A stretch of 64,000 nucleotides of DNA from Acidobacteriaceae bacterium (lineage in GTDB: Bacteria; Acidobacteriota; Terriglobia; Terriglobales; Acidobacteriaceae). Under the pieces are notes generated by a model that searched no databases, was not told the DNA's origin, and saw nothing but the letters and a program-made list of their open reading frames with translations. Below, one piece after another: positions 1 through 7,769 of this stretch. The stretch lies in contig PLSM01000128.1 of NCBI GenBank assembly GCA_003165075.1, positions 61,062-125,061 of the forward strand. Direction: 5' to 3'. The position numbers were made by a program, and so were the translations under genes. Position 1 is the stretch's first letter; every line of letters begins with the position of its first letter.

Positions 1-140
1 GGTTCACGAGTGCCTAGAGAAGGCATCCCGACGAAGCGCTTGGATAGCTCTTGGTAAACGCCGATGGCGACCATCACCCCGAGACTCATCTGGGAGATTC
101 GAGTTGTGATGCTGACTTGCCAGTACCTAGCGACAGCCAT
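1..140 (-). CDS. Partial hypothetical ORF running off the left edge
   Basis: On the minus strand an open frame starts at an ATG at 140 (or the adjacent GTG at 143) and stays open to the window edge, giving about 46 residues that begin MAVARYWQVSITTRISQ. A hydrophobic stretch (MSLGVMVAIGVY) suggests a membrane segment. No good ribosome-binding site precedes it and no family is recognised. It would run in the same direction as the XRE regulator to its right, with a 44-base gap. Only the N-terminal part is visible, so this is a weak call based on an open frame and protein-like composition. Confidence 0.3.
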   Translation of the reverse strand, partial: MAVARYWQVSITTRISQMSLGVMVAIGVYQELSKRFVGMPSLGTRE

Positions 141-184
141 CACAAAAGGTGTGCAGGCCCCGGCACGTCGACCGAAAACAATTG

Positions 185-400
185 TCACAGCAGGCTGAAC
201 AGGTCCGGCAAACTTGTCTTCAGGCCCTTTGCCACCTTTTCGATGTTAACCAGTGAGACGTTTCGCACTCCGCGCTCAATGCCGGAGTAGTACGTCCTGT
301 GCAGCCCGCAACGCTCGGCCGCCTCTTCCTGATTGATCTCCTGCGCCTCGCGAATGCGGCGAATCGCGCGGCCAAACCGAATCCGGATGTTTACGGGCAT
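185..400 (-). CDS. XRE-family helix-turn-helix regulator
   Basis: A 71-residue protein that is almost entirely one Cro/CI-type HTH domain. The helix-turn-helix is clear around QEEAAERCGLHRTYYSGIERG, followed by the usual stabilising helices (LVNIEKVAKGLKTSLPDLF). Such small XRE proteins are DNA-binding repressors or activators and often control mobile elements, restriction-modification or toxin genes. The ATG at 400 is preferred; a GTG one codon upstream is possible. It is transcribed divergently from the HPD-motif/SEL1 operon, with about 170 bases between the two starts, so it may control that operon. Family assignment is firm; the target is inference. Confidence 0.85.
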   Translation of the reverse strand: MPVNIRIRFGRAIRRIREAQEINQEEAAERCGLHRTYYSGIERGVRNVSLVNIEKVAKGLKTSLPDLFSLL

Positions 401-569
401 CACCTGAAATCATCGCGGCCCTTAGACGATGGGTACACACCCTATGAGTCACATTGGTGTAGACTTGTGTCCAATTGTTTTGCCATGCGATCACGTCTCG
501 CCATCACGAGATTTCGCCAAGGTTCCGCCAAAGACGCCAGCCGCATGGCCGCGAGCCTGGATACCTTCG
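401..569. promoter_or_regulatory. Divergent intergenic region between XRE regulator and HPD/SEL1 operon
   Basis: This 169-base region separates two divergent genes and should hold both promoters. It contains short repeated motifs (GGGTACACACCC, and TTGG and CCAA half-sites flanking TGTAGACTTGTGT near 452 to 473) that could be operator half-sites for the XRE protein. The open frame of the + strand gene extends through it from 429, but the residues there do not look like protein, so it is treated as non-coding. Operator assignment is inference. Confidence 0.3.
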
Positions 570-1346
570 ATGAACCCTGAGATTGTTCGCTACATATCCC
601 CGGAAGAACAGGATCTCGCCCGGAAGCGCGAAGAACTGGCCGTTCTGCAAGCTGAACTCATAGACCGCGAACTGTTTCTGGCGAATCTGCGGGCCGAACT
701 CGCAGCCTTCGAGGGGCGCTACCTCCGGGAAGTTGGCGTGCTCTATGCCGAACTCGACGACTGGAATGCAAAGATCGCTGAGCTAGTCGCCGAAGTGGAC
801 GGCTCCGAAGAGGCAAAGTCGGCTGCGGCCGAAGCGCGCGCGCAAGCAAAGGAATCCTATGCCGCCGCGCATGGCGAGGCTGCAAAGGCCGCGGCTTTCT
901 CACCGTCGCCGGAGTTGAGGAAGCTCTTCCGTGAGGTCGTTAGGCATATCCATCCAGACAGTGCCATGGATGAAGCGGACAGGGCTGTGCGCAACCGTTT
1001 GATGGCAGGGGCCAATCTGGCTTATAGGCGCGGCGATGCGGAGGCGCTGAAAAGAATCCTGGAGGAATACAAGAGCAGCCCGGAATCGGTAAAGGGCGAA
1101 GGCGTGGCAGCGGATTTGGAGCGCGTCCTGCGCCAGATTGGACAGATAGTCAAGAGACTTGCCCAGATAGAAGCCGAAGTCGCGGAACTGAACTCTTCCG
1201 AGATCGCCCTCTTGATGGCAAAGGTGGAAAGTGCGGAGGCGAAAGGCCGCAACCTGCTTGCGGAAATGGCGAAAGATGTGCGCCAACGGATTCAGTTGGC
1301 GCGCAACGAGTACGAAGATCAGCGCTTAAAGACGAGGCCACGATGA
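570..1346 (+). CDS. Coiled-coil protein with a central J-domain-like HPD motif
   Basis: A 258-residue cytoplasmic protein. Residues about 1 to 110 are a long Glu/Ala/Lys-rich helical coiled coil. Residues about 114 to 168 resemble a J domain: LRKLFREVVRHIHPD carries the HPD tripeptide (residues 128 to 130) that in DnaJ proteins stimulates the Hsp70 ATPase, followed by a helix with NLAYRRGDAEALKRILEEY. A second coiled coil follows from about 185 to the end. An upstream in-frame ATG exists at 429, but the added residues are not protein-like, so ATG 570 was chosen. The stop overlaps the next start (ATGA), implying translational coupling with the SEL1 gene. Function unknown; the J-domain reading rests on HPD and its flanking helices. 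Confidence 0.75.
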   Translation: MNPEIVRYISPEEQDLARKREELAVLQAELIDRELFLANLRAELAAFEGRYLREVGVLYAELDDWNAKIAELVAEVDGSEEAKSAAAEARAQAKESYAAAHGEAAKAAAFSPSPELRKLFREVVRHIHPDSAMDEADRAVRNRLMAGANLAYRRGDAEALKRILEEYKSSPESVKGEGVAADLERVLRQIGQIVKRLAQIEAEVAELNSSEIALLMAKVESAEAKGRNLLAEMAKDVRQRIQLARNEYEDQRLKTRPR

Positions 1347-2554
1347 GCGCCGGCGAAGAACAAGCGGCATTAGTTCGGACTCAAACTGCCGCACTGACAA
1401 GAACCGGAACAAAGTCCCTTGCTGCCCGAGGCCGTGCCGACCTACGGGCTAGAGAGGAGGCAGAAGAATGGTTCAAGAAGGGCTTGGAATATCACCTTCA
1501 GCAGCGGTACGACGATGCATTTCGGTGTTACAAGCACGGGATTCAGGTGAGCCCAAACCATTCTGGGTTACAACTCTACATCGGCCTCATGTACCACGAA
1601 GGCCAGGGTGTCCCACAAGACCACGAGCAGGCCGCTGTCTGGTACCGCAAGGCCGCTGAGCAGGGTGATGCACGTGGGCAAATGTTCCTTGGGTATGCGT
1701 ATGACCACGGCGAAGGCATCCCCCAGGACTACGCACAGGCAGCGGTATGGGTTCACAAGGCTGCAAAGCAAGGGTATGCGGACGCGCAATGCCGACTTGG
1801 AGCTATTTACTCATCCGGGCATGGCGTCCAGCAAGATTACGAGCAGGCCGCTGTCTGGTACCGCAAGGCCGCGGAGCAGGGCCATGCCGGGGCACAAAAC
1901 AACCTTGGCGAAAGTTGCTACTACGGGCAGGGCGTCCCACAAGACTACGCGCAGGCTGCAGTTTGGTATCGCAAAGCCGCCGAACAGGGCGACGCGGACG
2001 CGCAATTCAGCCTTGGCTTCCTGCACCATCACGGTTGGGGGGTTTCTCAGGACTTTGTGGAGGCCACTGTCTGGTGGCGCCTAGCTGCCGACCAGGGCGA
2101 CCGGGGCGCTCAGTACAACCTCGGCGTTATGTACCGCAACGGTAAAGGCGTCCCGCAAGACTACGCTCAGGCCGCTGTTTGGTATCGCAAGGCCGCGGAG
2201 CAGGGCCATGCTTGGGCACAGAACAGCGTTGGGTGTGCGTACAACAAGGGTCAAGGCGTGCCGCAGGACTTCGCGCAAGCTGTGATCTGGTTTCGCAAGG
2301 CAGCCGAGCATGGCGAATGCAATGCGCAATTCAACCTTGGTGAAAGTTACTATTACGGCCGCGGTGTCCCACAAGACGACGAACAGGCAGAGATTTGGTA
2401 TTGCAAGGCGGCCGAGCAGGGCGACGCGGACGCGCAACTCATCTTGGCGCGGATGCGCGAAGAAGGCAGGAACGAATGTCTCAGACAGTCGCCGACGGCG
2501 CATGGCCAGCCGGCGCGAAGCAGACCGAATACGTTTCTGTCCGAGCGGCAATAA
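1343..2554 (+). CDS. SEL1-like tetratricopeptide repeat protein
   Basis: A 403-residue soluble protein without signal peptide. After a TPR-like N-terminal helical pair (AEEWFKKGLEYHLQQRYDDAFRCYKHGI) there are about eight SEL1 repeats of 36 residues, each with the signature G-x-G-V-x-Q-D-x-x-Q-A-x-x-W-Y-R-K-A-A-E-Q-G. SEL1 repeats form alpha-solenoid scaffolds for protein-protein contacts. The repeats are nearly identical at DNA level, suggesting recent internal duplication. The start codon overlaps the stop of the HPD-motif gene, and a membrane-protein gene follows, so all probably form one complex or pathway. The C-terminal tail after the last repeat is basic and unstructured. Family assignment is firm; role unknown. 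Confidence 0.9.
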   Translation: MSAGEEQAALVRTQTAALTRTGTKSLAARGRADLRAREEAEEWFKKGLEYHLQQRYDDAFRCYKHGIQVSPNHSGLQLYIGLMYHEGQGVPQDHEQAAVWYRKAAEQGDARGQMFLGYAYDHGEGIPQDYAQAAVWVHKAAKQGYADAQCRLGAIYSSGHGVQQDYEQAAVWYRKAAEQGHAGAQNNLGESCYYGQGVPQDYAQAAVWYRKAAEQGDADAQFSLGFLHHHGWGVSQDFVEATVWWRLAADQGDRGAQYNLGVMYRNGKGVPQDYAQAAVWYRKAAEQGHAWAQNSVGCAYNKGQGVPQDFAQAVIWFRKAAEHGECNAQFNLGESYYYGRGVPQDDEQAEIWYCKAAEQGDADAQLILARMREEGRNECLRQSPTAHGQPARSRPNTFLSERQ

Positions 2555-2580
2555 AGGCATGGCTCAAGGAGCGCAAGATC

Positions 2581-3282
2581 ATGTACGGGAGAATCGATTT
2601 ATTCGATGACGAGCCCTCGCCCATATCAAAGGCTTTCATGAGCCTCGCCAGTCTGCTGCTCTTCCCCATTTCAATTCTCAATTTCGTAGCTTTACCAGCG
2701 GGTGCTATCTGGCTTTGCGTATTGGGATATTGGAAACTCGTTGTTTTCGCCATCCTTGCAGCTTTCCTCGCTCCTAAGATCGTCGGCTTGCTAACAATTC
2801 CATCCTTTGGACTCCAGACTTTAGCAGTGAAGACGATTGCAGAGCAGAGGTCGCTTTTGCGTTGGTTCTTTTGTGGTCTCTTGTTTGTCGGAAGTTATTT
2901 CTATTTTGCTTTTGTATTTGGAGCCTGGGGACTAATCATCTTTGCCTATATCGTTTGGTCAGTTACTACGAATGCGACAATACCTGCATTGCTCCTGGCC
3001 TTTGCTCTTGGAATATGGCCGGAGCAAGCAATGGCAGATCCCACCAATCGGAGCATACAGGAAAACCTGTGCCTACTATGCGGGATTGCAGAGATGGTCT
3101 CCTTGAGCGTTTTGTTGCTCCTTCATGTCGGCGATCTGAGATGGTTTCTGACGGCCTGCGTGATACCCATCATTGTCTTTGTGCCGATTCAAGTGTGGGT
3201 TACATGGGGTGCGCTGAATGCACTCAACTCTGCCGAACAGGATGGCTCTGCGGAAGCCAATGGAGGCACCATTCTGACATGA
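2581..3282 (+). CDS. Multi-pass membrane protein, unknown function
   Basis: A 233-residue protein with about six hydrophobic segments, for example LLLFPISILNFVALPAGAIW, LVVFAILAAFLAPKIVGLL and WFFCGLLFVGSYFYFAFVFG. ATG 2581 has a clear AAGGAG nine bases upstream and avoids overlap. The alternative ATG 2476 also has a purine-rich leader and would overlap the SEL1 gene by 79 bases. Its stop overlaps the next start (ATGA at 3279), so it belongs to the same operon. No known family is recognised. With the soluble HPD and SEL1 proteins it could form a membrane-anchored assembly, which is inference. Confidence 0.7.
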   Translation: MYGRIDLFDDEPSPISKAFMSLASLLLFPISILNFVALPAGAIWLCVLGYWKLVVFAILAAFLAPKIVGLLTIPSFGLQTLAVKTIAEQRSLLRWFFCGLLFVGSYFYFAFVFGAWGLIIFAYIVWSVTTNATIPALLLAFALGIWPEQAMADPTNRSIQENLCLLCGIAEMVSLSVLLLLHVGDLRWFLTACVIPIIVFVPIQVWVTWGALNALNSAEQDGSAEANGGTILT

Positions 3283-3718
3283 AAACGGCTCGATGGTACG
3301 GCATTTTCTGTCTTTCATTTTCTCTTTGGCTTCTGCTTTATCCACCGTGGATGAAAGTGAGCAAGACATACCTCGCGCACGAGCCGGGCAATTTCGACGG
3401 ACCACTTTTCACCGTCTCTCACAGTCTGGGGCATCACTGGAGGTTTTTCGTTCCGCTCCATTGGGAGTGGTCGCAACACGCGCAGCGTTCGTCCCTGGTC
3501 CCCGACTGGCGGGGCAGATCGACTATCGGCTTTTGCTATACGAGGCCGTCATCGGACTCGTCGCCCTAACTCTATTGTTTCTTCTTCTTTGTGCTTTGGA
3601 GATATCGCTTCGCAGAATCGCAGCGACTGCAAAGGTCGAGATCATCCTCATGGGGACGCGAATCCGGAACTGGCGCCGCCAAGATAGCAATCGCCCAACG
3701 GCAGGACCGCGTCTGTAG
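3279..3718 (+). pseudogene. Small membrane protein gene with a -1 frameshift near 3512
   Basis: The gene begins at ATG 3279, overlapping the previous stop, and reads MKTARWYGIFCLSFSLW, a signal-anchor or first membrane helix, followed by a short extramembrane domain (YPPWMKVSKTYLAH). At the GGGG run near 3509 to 3513 this frame changes into non-protein-like sequence ending at 3569. The adjacent frame then continues convincingly (QIDYRLLLYEAVIGLVALT, a second membrane helix) to the stop at 3718. Adding one G restores a continuous protein of about 146 residues with two membrane helices. It is either a pseudogene, a programmed frameshift or a sequencing error in a G run. Operon position suggests a partner of the upstream membrane protein. 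Confidence 0.65.
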
Positions 3719-4150
3719 GAGTTACCGGATGGAATCATTTCAGCGACCCAGTGCAATGGGGTGCTGCAAACTTCTTTGCTCCTCAAAGCGTGCGCAAAGT
3801 CCAATCCAAGTCGAGGGCGTGCGGTACCGCGCCGGCGGCTCGATCAGGACGATGTCCGGAACGCGTTCAAGAGAAATAGTGCCAGATAGCCGACCGCACA
3901 CCCAGAGCCCGGAAATTGACTCGCAGCCCACATCGCTGAGCTCATTGGCCTGTTCTTATTAAGCGAGGATCATGCCCAGACGGATCTGCGACCCCTTGCC
4001 GGGACCGATCGATTGACCTTAGGCTGAGGAGTTCGAACTTAGCGTTCATCCCCAAATCTGCATTGGATTACTTTGCTGCCGTTGTTAGCGCAACCAGTAG
4101 GTCATGGACCACGAAAGTGAGTCACGGGGTCGTTTGCACTGGTGAAATTG
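3719..4150. other. Non-coding gap, no gene recognised
   Basis: About 430 bases between two convergent membrane-protein genes. Short open frames occur on both strands (for example 3591 to 3962 on + and 3740 to 3931 on -), but none has a ribosome-binding site, a recognisable motif or protein-like composition. No terminator with a T run, tRNA or repeat was seen. It is probably decayed sequence, as expected in a mobile island. Confidence 0.4.
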
Positions 4151-4609
4151 TCAATGCGCTAGGATCTGCAGGAAGAATACGGTTAGCCCAGCAAAGGCTA
4201 GGAGCACTATTGCAAAGCCAGGTAGATAAGCAAGTCCGTGGTTCCATTTAAGCTCTTTCGGAAAGTCAAGGCTTATTTCTGCAAGGGGTCTATCCTTCAC
4301 GATGGAAAGCAGCGTGTTTCGTACGAAATCGCATTGCCCCGTTAGGTATCTGTCGAGAAAATAGCCGTAAACTCCGAGGCCAAAATAGCAAAGAAGCGCA
4401 AGGCACAGCCAGACCCAAGCCGAAGCACCCTTTGGCCAGCTTATGTTTGTTTTCGTTGCCGCAACAACAAATGATCCAAGTACCAGGAAGGGTCCAAGCA
4501 GGACGTTGAATGCCATCCGTGAGCGCAGCGTGTGCAGGAAACTGATATTGGATGTGACCTCCGCAGAGAGGTGCCTTACCAGCTCGATGCGCAGCGGATC
4601 TTCTGACAT
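4151..4609 (-). CDS. Membrane protein with three or four hydrophobic segments, unknown function
   Basis: A 152-residue protein starting at ATG 4609, seven bases after GGAGG; the longer open frame from 4699 is rejected because only 4609 has this leader. Hydrophobic segments include AFNVLLGPFLVLGSFVVAAT, AWVWLCLALLCYFGLGVYGY and a C-terminal LAYLPGFAIVLLAFAGLTVF. The N-terminus (MSEDPLRIELVRHLSAEVTS) is a short amphipathic cytoplasmic region, and a second soluble loop lies between helices two and three. The layout resembles small accessory membrane proteins found beside defence genes, but no family is recognised. It lies alone, facing the DUF262/HEPN pair. Confidence 0.65.
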   Translation of the reverse strand: MSEDPLRIELVRHLSAEVTSNISFLHTLRSRMAFNVLLGPFLVLGSFVVAATKTNISWPKGASAWVWLCLALLCYFGLGVYGYFLDRYLTGQCDFVRNTLLSIVKDRPLAEISLDFPKELKWNHGLAYLPGFAIVLLAFAGLTVFFLQILAH

Positions 4610-5022
4610 TGTTTTGCCTCCATCCTGCTGCTTGTAGGAGAAGTTAGTAAATGGTGAACCAGCCCGTTTGACACGAGATATCGTACCACATACGGGCATT
4701 TTCCAGGTGCCCGACCCTTTGGTTTTCTCCTAGCGGAGCGCGGGCGGAAAGCGGCAAATCCAGGCGGAACGAACCGGGGCGTTTCGGGAACCGTCCGAGA
4801 TCGATCTCGACAAATGCCGACTGCGCCGTTGATCGCGCGTCTAAGGGCCGGCATTCAGATTTCTGTCGAAAAGACGATATATCCGGGCTTATCCCGGGAG
4901 TCCGGGAGCAAGTCGACGAAATATGCGCAAAAGCCAAGCCAGATCCCAAGCGGCGTCCCTATACTTAATCCATTACTGCAGAGAGTTTTTCGGTTTCTGA
5001 CAACTCCTTGGGTGAGGTAGAG
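4610..5022. other. Intergenic region upstream of the DUF262-HEPN pair
   Basis: About 410 bases between a minus-strand membrane gene and the plus-strand DUF262 gene, so it should hold both promoters. A TATACTTAAT stretch near 4960 could be a -10 element for the DUF262 gene, but no matching -35 is obvious. A minus-strand open frame (4644 to 4949) has some protein-like stretches but no leader or known motif, and it overlaps the promoter space. It is not called as a gene. Confidence 0.35.
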
Positions 5023-6075
5023 ATGAGAGTCGAAGAGGCGAAGTACTCAATCCTCGAAATCGCCAACTGGTTGCGCACTCGGGAGCTTACCGTGAACACG
5101 GAGTACCAGCGCGCTGGCGGCCTATGGCCGAGAACTGCAAAGAGCTACTTCATTGACACGATCTTGAAGAGTTTCCCATTTCCCAAAATCTACTTCCACG
5201 AGAAGATCGACAAGGAACAGAAGAAGCCACGCCGAGAGATTGTCGACGGTCAACAACGAGTGGGAACAATCGTAGAGTTTTTCGAGAACAAGTTTGCGCT
5301 TTCTGGGACATCCGTCGAGTTCGCAGGCATGACGTTCGATGACCTCACCGAGGAGCGCAAGGAAGCATTTTACTCCTACCCGGTTTCTGTAGACGTCATC
5401 CGCAATGCGGAGCGCTCCGAGATACTGGAAATGTTCCGTCGGATGAACGCGTACACTCTCCCGCTGAACGAGGCCGAGAAGCGGAATAGCGACTTTTTCG
5501 GGGAATTCAAGAGCTGGGTCAACAATGTTCTCGATGAGTTTGGCGGCCTCCTGGTTGACTGGCAAGTACTGTCAAGTCGCCAAATGCTGCGCCTCCTTGA
5601 CACGGAATTCATCGCCGATCTGGCATTAGCAGTAAAGAACGGAATCATCAGCACAAGTCCCACACTATTGAAAGGGATATACAAGGAATACGACAAGGCG
5701 TTTCCTGATCGGGAGGTATTCACCGACCGGATTGGTGGAACGCTGTCATTCATCAGGGCAGAAATGCCGTTCGTTGCAAGGACACATCTCACAAAGGCGC
5801 ATGTGTTCTTCTCCCTTGTCTGCGCGCTCATACACAACCGCTGGGGGCTGCCCGGAGTCCAGGAACTCACTGGCCTCCAGCCAATTGGTGCGTTTTGGAC
5901 TGTCCGAGATGAAGCAGAAACAGGGCTTCGAGTGCTTGCCGCAGCGCACGAAGAGAAGGATCTGACTAGGTTCGAGGAATACGTCAAGGCCGCATCCGAA
6001 GGAGGAAACAGGGCGAACCAACGCGCCGTCAGACTTACGTGGCTCTGCCGAGCACTGCGGGGAGAGCTCAACTAG
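5023..6075 (+). CDS. DUF262 (GmrS/ParB-like) domain protein
   Basis: A 350-residue cytoplasmic protein. The N-terminal half matches DUF262, the ParB/Srx-like fold found in the GmrS half of type IV restriction enzymes and in many defence genes. Visible motifs are EYQRAGGLWP near residue 27, ILKSFPFPKIYFHE near 47, and the hallmark IVDGQQRVGTI with DGQQR at residues 75 to 79, thought to act in nucleotide binding or hydrolysis. The GmrD-type HNH domain (DUF1524) is not seen, so a separate effector is expected. ATG 5023 follows GAGGTAGAG; an in-frame TTG at 5008 is less likely. The HEPN gene begins one base after this stop, giving a tight two-gene operon. Confidence 0.85.
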   Translation: MRVEEAKYSILEIANWLRTRELTVNTEYQRAGGLWPRTAKSYFIDTILKSFPFPKIYFHEKIDKEQKKPRREIVDGQQRVGTIVEFFENKFALSGTSVEFAGMTFDDLTEERKEAFYSYPVSVDVIRNAERSEILEMFRRMNAYTLPLNEAEKRNSDFFGEFKSWVNNVLDEFGGLLVDWQVLSSRQMLRLLDTEFIADLALAVKNGIISTSPTLLKGIYKEYDKAFPDREVFTDRIGGTLSFIRAEMPFVARTHLTKAHVFFSLVCALIHNRWGLPGVQELTGLQPIGAFWTVRDEAETGLRVLAAAHEEKDLTRFEEYVKAASEGGNRANQRAVRLTWLCRALRGELN

Positions 6076-6076
6076 C

Positions 6077-6733
6077 ATGCCGCTAGAAGGCGTTCAGGCG
6101 GCGTTTGAAAATGACCTCGCAGAATCCATCCGGGCGTACGAAGAGCTTGCTACAACGAAGACATTCACCCGGGCCAGCGACTTCACACACGAAGATATCT
6201 GCATGTTGGAGGGCATCCTTTCACACACGTGGCAGGACTGGTGCCGTTTTTGTAGAGTCCTGATTATGGAGTCTTGCCGAGGGACAGTCGACATGTCCGA
6301 GAACCAGCTCCCTCAACTGCCCGGAGCCCTCTCAGAACACCACGTTTCAGGCGCAGCAGCAAGGATCAAGCAGAGGAGAACGCCGATTTGGGGATTCCAA
6401 AACACTATTCTCAGGTTCGAGCCGACGTGGGGCGACGTCGACGTCCTCACCGACATCATCACGGGAATGGCCCCCGCGAACTCAGCCACTCTTCTAGGCA
6501 TGTGCACTTTAGCGAGTCCCAGCTCGAAGATTCTGCAAGGGACGCGCAACGCAGCGGCGCATCACAACCACCAAACAGTCTCGGACCTCCTGAGGATGAG
6601 CGGTGTATACACCACGTTCCCAATAACTCACCCTTGCCAGGCACTTCTCTGGGTCGAGAATTCCAGTGGAATGTACATGTTCCCCGGGGCAATCGAGGGG
6701 CTAGTGACCGCATCGATCCACGCGGTCATCTAA
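6077..6733 (+). CDS. HEPN-superfamily putative ribonuclease (MAE_28990/MAE_18760-like)
   Basis: A 218-residue protein immediately downstream of the DUF262 gene, one base apart. It is largely alpha-helical and carries ILQGTRNAAAHHNHQT, in which R157-N-x3-H162 is the catalytic Rx4-6H motif of HEPN ribonucleases. Helices before it (MLEGILSHTWQDWCRFCRV) fit the rest of the HEPN four-helix bundle. In the MAE_28990-type families HEPN proteins are often encoded next to DUF262 proteins, so this pair is probably a toxin-like RNase effector controlled by the DUF262 sensor. Cleavage of RNA during phage infection is inference; the catalytic motif and operon layout are seen directly. Confidence 0.8.
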   Translation: MPLEGVQAAFENDLAESIRAYEELATTKTFTRASDFTHEDICMLEGILSHTWQDWCRFCRVLIMESCRGTVDMSENQLPQLPGALSEHHVSGAAARIKQRRTPIWGFQNTILRFEPTWGDVDVLTDIITGMAPANSATLLGMCTLASPSSKILQGTRNAAAHHNHQTVSDLLRMSGVYTTFPITHPCQALLWVENSSGMYMFPGAIEGLVTASIHAVI

Positions 6734-6996
6734 ACCGGAGTTTGAAACGTCAGGGAAGTTCCGCCCGCTGATCCGGTATTAGCCGGATCGGTCCCGGAAA
6801 ACGCCGATGTAGCATGCAGAGCTTCTGAATTCGCGCCAAATTGCCAAGTCACTCGTCGAGCATTGAAGGCGGGGGGATTACCAGTTCTCTGAGCTCCGGG
6901 TGTACCGCAGGTTATCCGGGCGTTACAGCTCGTTGATCCTGCTGGTTCCACTGTGCCGCCCTGATCGATGAATTCGGCAATTGTGGCCGCTTCGGA
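6730..6996 (-). pseudogene. Possible C-terminal fragment of a Ser/Thr/Gly-rich protein
   Basis: A minus-strand frame is open for about 88 codons, from just after a TGA to a TAG at 6730. It has regular codon use and a composition typical of extracellular or beta-rich proteins (AGGTSLTFQTPV at the end, IAEFIDQGGTVEPAG near its beginning). The only internal start is a GTG at 6951 with no leader. It overlaps the HEPN stop by four bases. It could be the 3' end of a gene whose 5' part is lost, or chance. No family is recognised. Confidence 0.22.
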
Positions 6997-7363
6997 TCAA
7001 ATGGCAAGGTCGGATTGCTCTTTGGCAGTATTCCATTGCCGCAAGCACCTGTTCACGGTGATCGTTTACGCTGGGCTGGTGAATCGTATCGGATGGCACC
7101 GACGGGCTCAGGAGAGCGGGGTGAAATGAAGTGCACCTGCCCACGCATTCGCGCGCGCGCGATAATAGCTCAAGAAAGATTTGGGGTATATGTAGTAAGA
7201 ACGAAATTGAAGACGGATCTCTTATCCAACTCCCCGATCCCCCCAAACCCCCTTACCCCTCAAGAATACTCTCGCCCGAGAAAAGATCCCATTAACTTCG
7301 GCGATTCCTGCGATCGAAATTCGTCGTCGGAGCGCTCCTCGGCTCGCTCGGCAAACGCTGGCT
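6997..7363. other. Gap without recognisable gene
   Basis: About 370 bases with only short shadow-like open frames. It includes an alternating CGCGCGCGCG tract (7150 to 7159) and a C/A-rich segment near 7231 to 7260. No ribosome-binding site with a convincing frame, terminator or RNA gene was found. The region is probably eroded island DNA. Confidence 0.4.
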
Positions 7364-7591
7364 CTAAACTGCTGTCTTTGCCGAGTCGGGAGTAGCCTGG
7401 AATCGCTCATGGGCCTCCCAGCCCTCCCGGAACGTCAGACCGGATATCAGCACAATCACAGCGACTTCATCGACCAGGAGTCCCGATTCCCGTAATAGGC
7501 ACTCGATCGGAAGGCGGATGAAAGGAACGACGTCTTGCTCCATTCCCCACGCGGAGTACTCAATGAGCCGGTAGCCCGCGCCCCCGAGCAT
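7364..7591 (-). CDS. Hypothetical small protein, weak call
   Basis: A 75-residue frame with regular codon use and protein-like composition (YRLIEYSAWGMEQDVVPFIR, then GLLVDEVAVIVLISGLTF). No leader is visible before ATG 7591 and the upstream gene candidate overlaps it by 32 bases. It may be a real last gene of the minus-strand replication operon or a fragment of a larger lost gene. No family is recognised. Confidence 0.3.
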   Translation of the reverse strand: MLGGAGYRLIEYSAWGMEQDVVPFIRLPIECLLRESGLLVDEVAVIVLISGLTFREGWEAHERFQATPDSAKTAV

Positions 7592-7769
7592 CGCAGGTCG
7601 TAGTAGCTGACTGCTCGATGAGGCAGTTCCGGGCTGCGTCGCCTAAACAGTACAGATCGGACCTGGGGCTGGCAACCTTGCTTCGCTTGATTCGCAAGAC
7701 CGTAGCGGCTGGCCGCAGTGCCAACCCTTCAAGCAGACGGCGGCAACGGCATGCCTTCTGCCTGGTCAT
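7560..7769 (-). CDS. Hypothetical small basic protein, weak call
   Basis: A 69-residue Arg/Cys-rich frame whose ATG overlaps the stop of the upstream TubC-like gene (ATGA), with AGGGCGG about eight bases before it. Overlapping start and stop suggests it could be co-translated as a third gene of the primase operon. The composition (MTRQKACRCRRLLEGL) is unusual and no motif is recognised, so it may equally be a shadow. Confidence 0.25.
   Translation of the reverse strand: MTRQKACRCRRLLEGLALRPAATVLRIKRSKVASPRSDLYCLGDAARNCLIEQSATTTCDARGRGLPAH

Noticed and set aside
1565..2470. Tandem DNA repeats in the SEL1 gene as a CRISPR-like or minisatellite array
   Set aside because: The period is 108 bases (36 codons) and the repeats encode SEL1 units in one frame, so they are protein repeats.
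4644..4949. Minus-strand 101-residue frame upstream of the DUF262 gene
   Set aside because: No leader, no motif, and it covers the space needed for two promoters. Some stretches look protein-like, so a gene fragment cannot be fully excluded.
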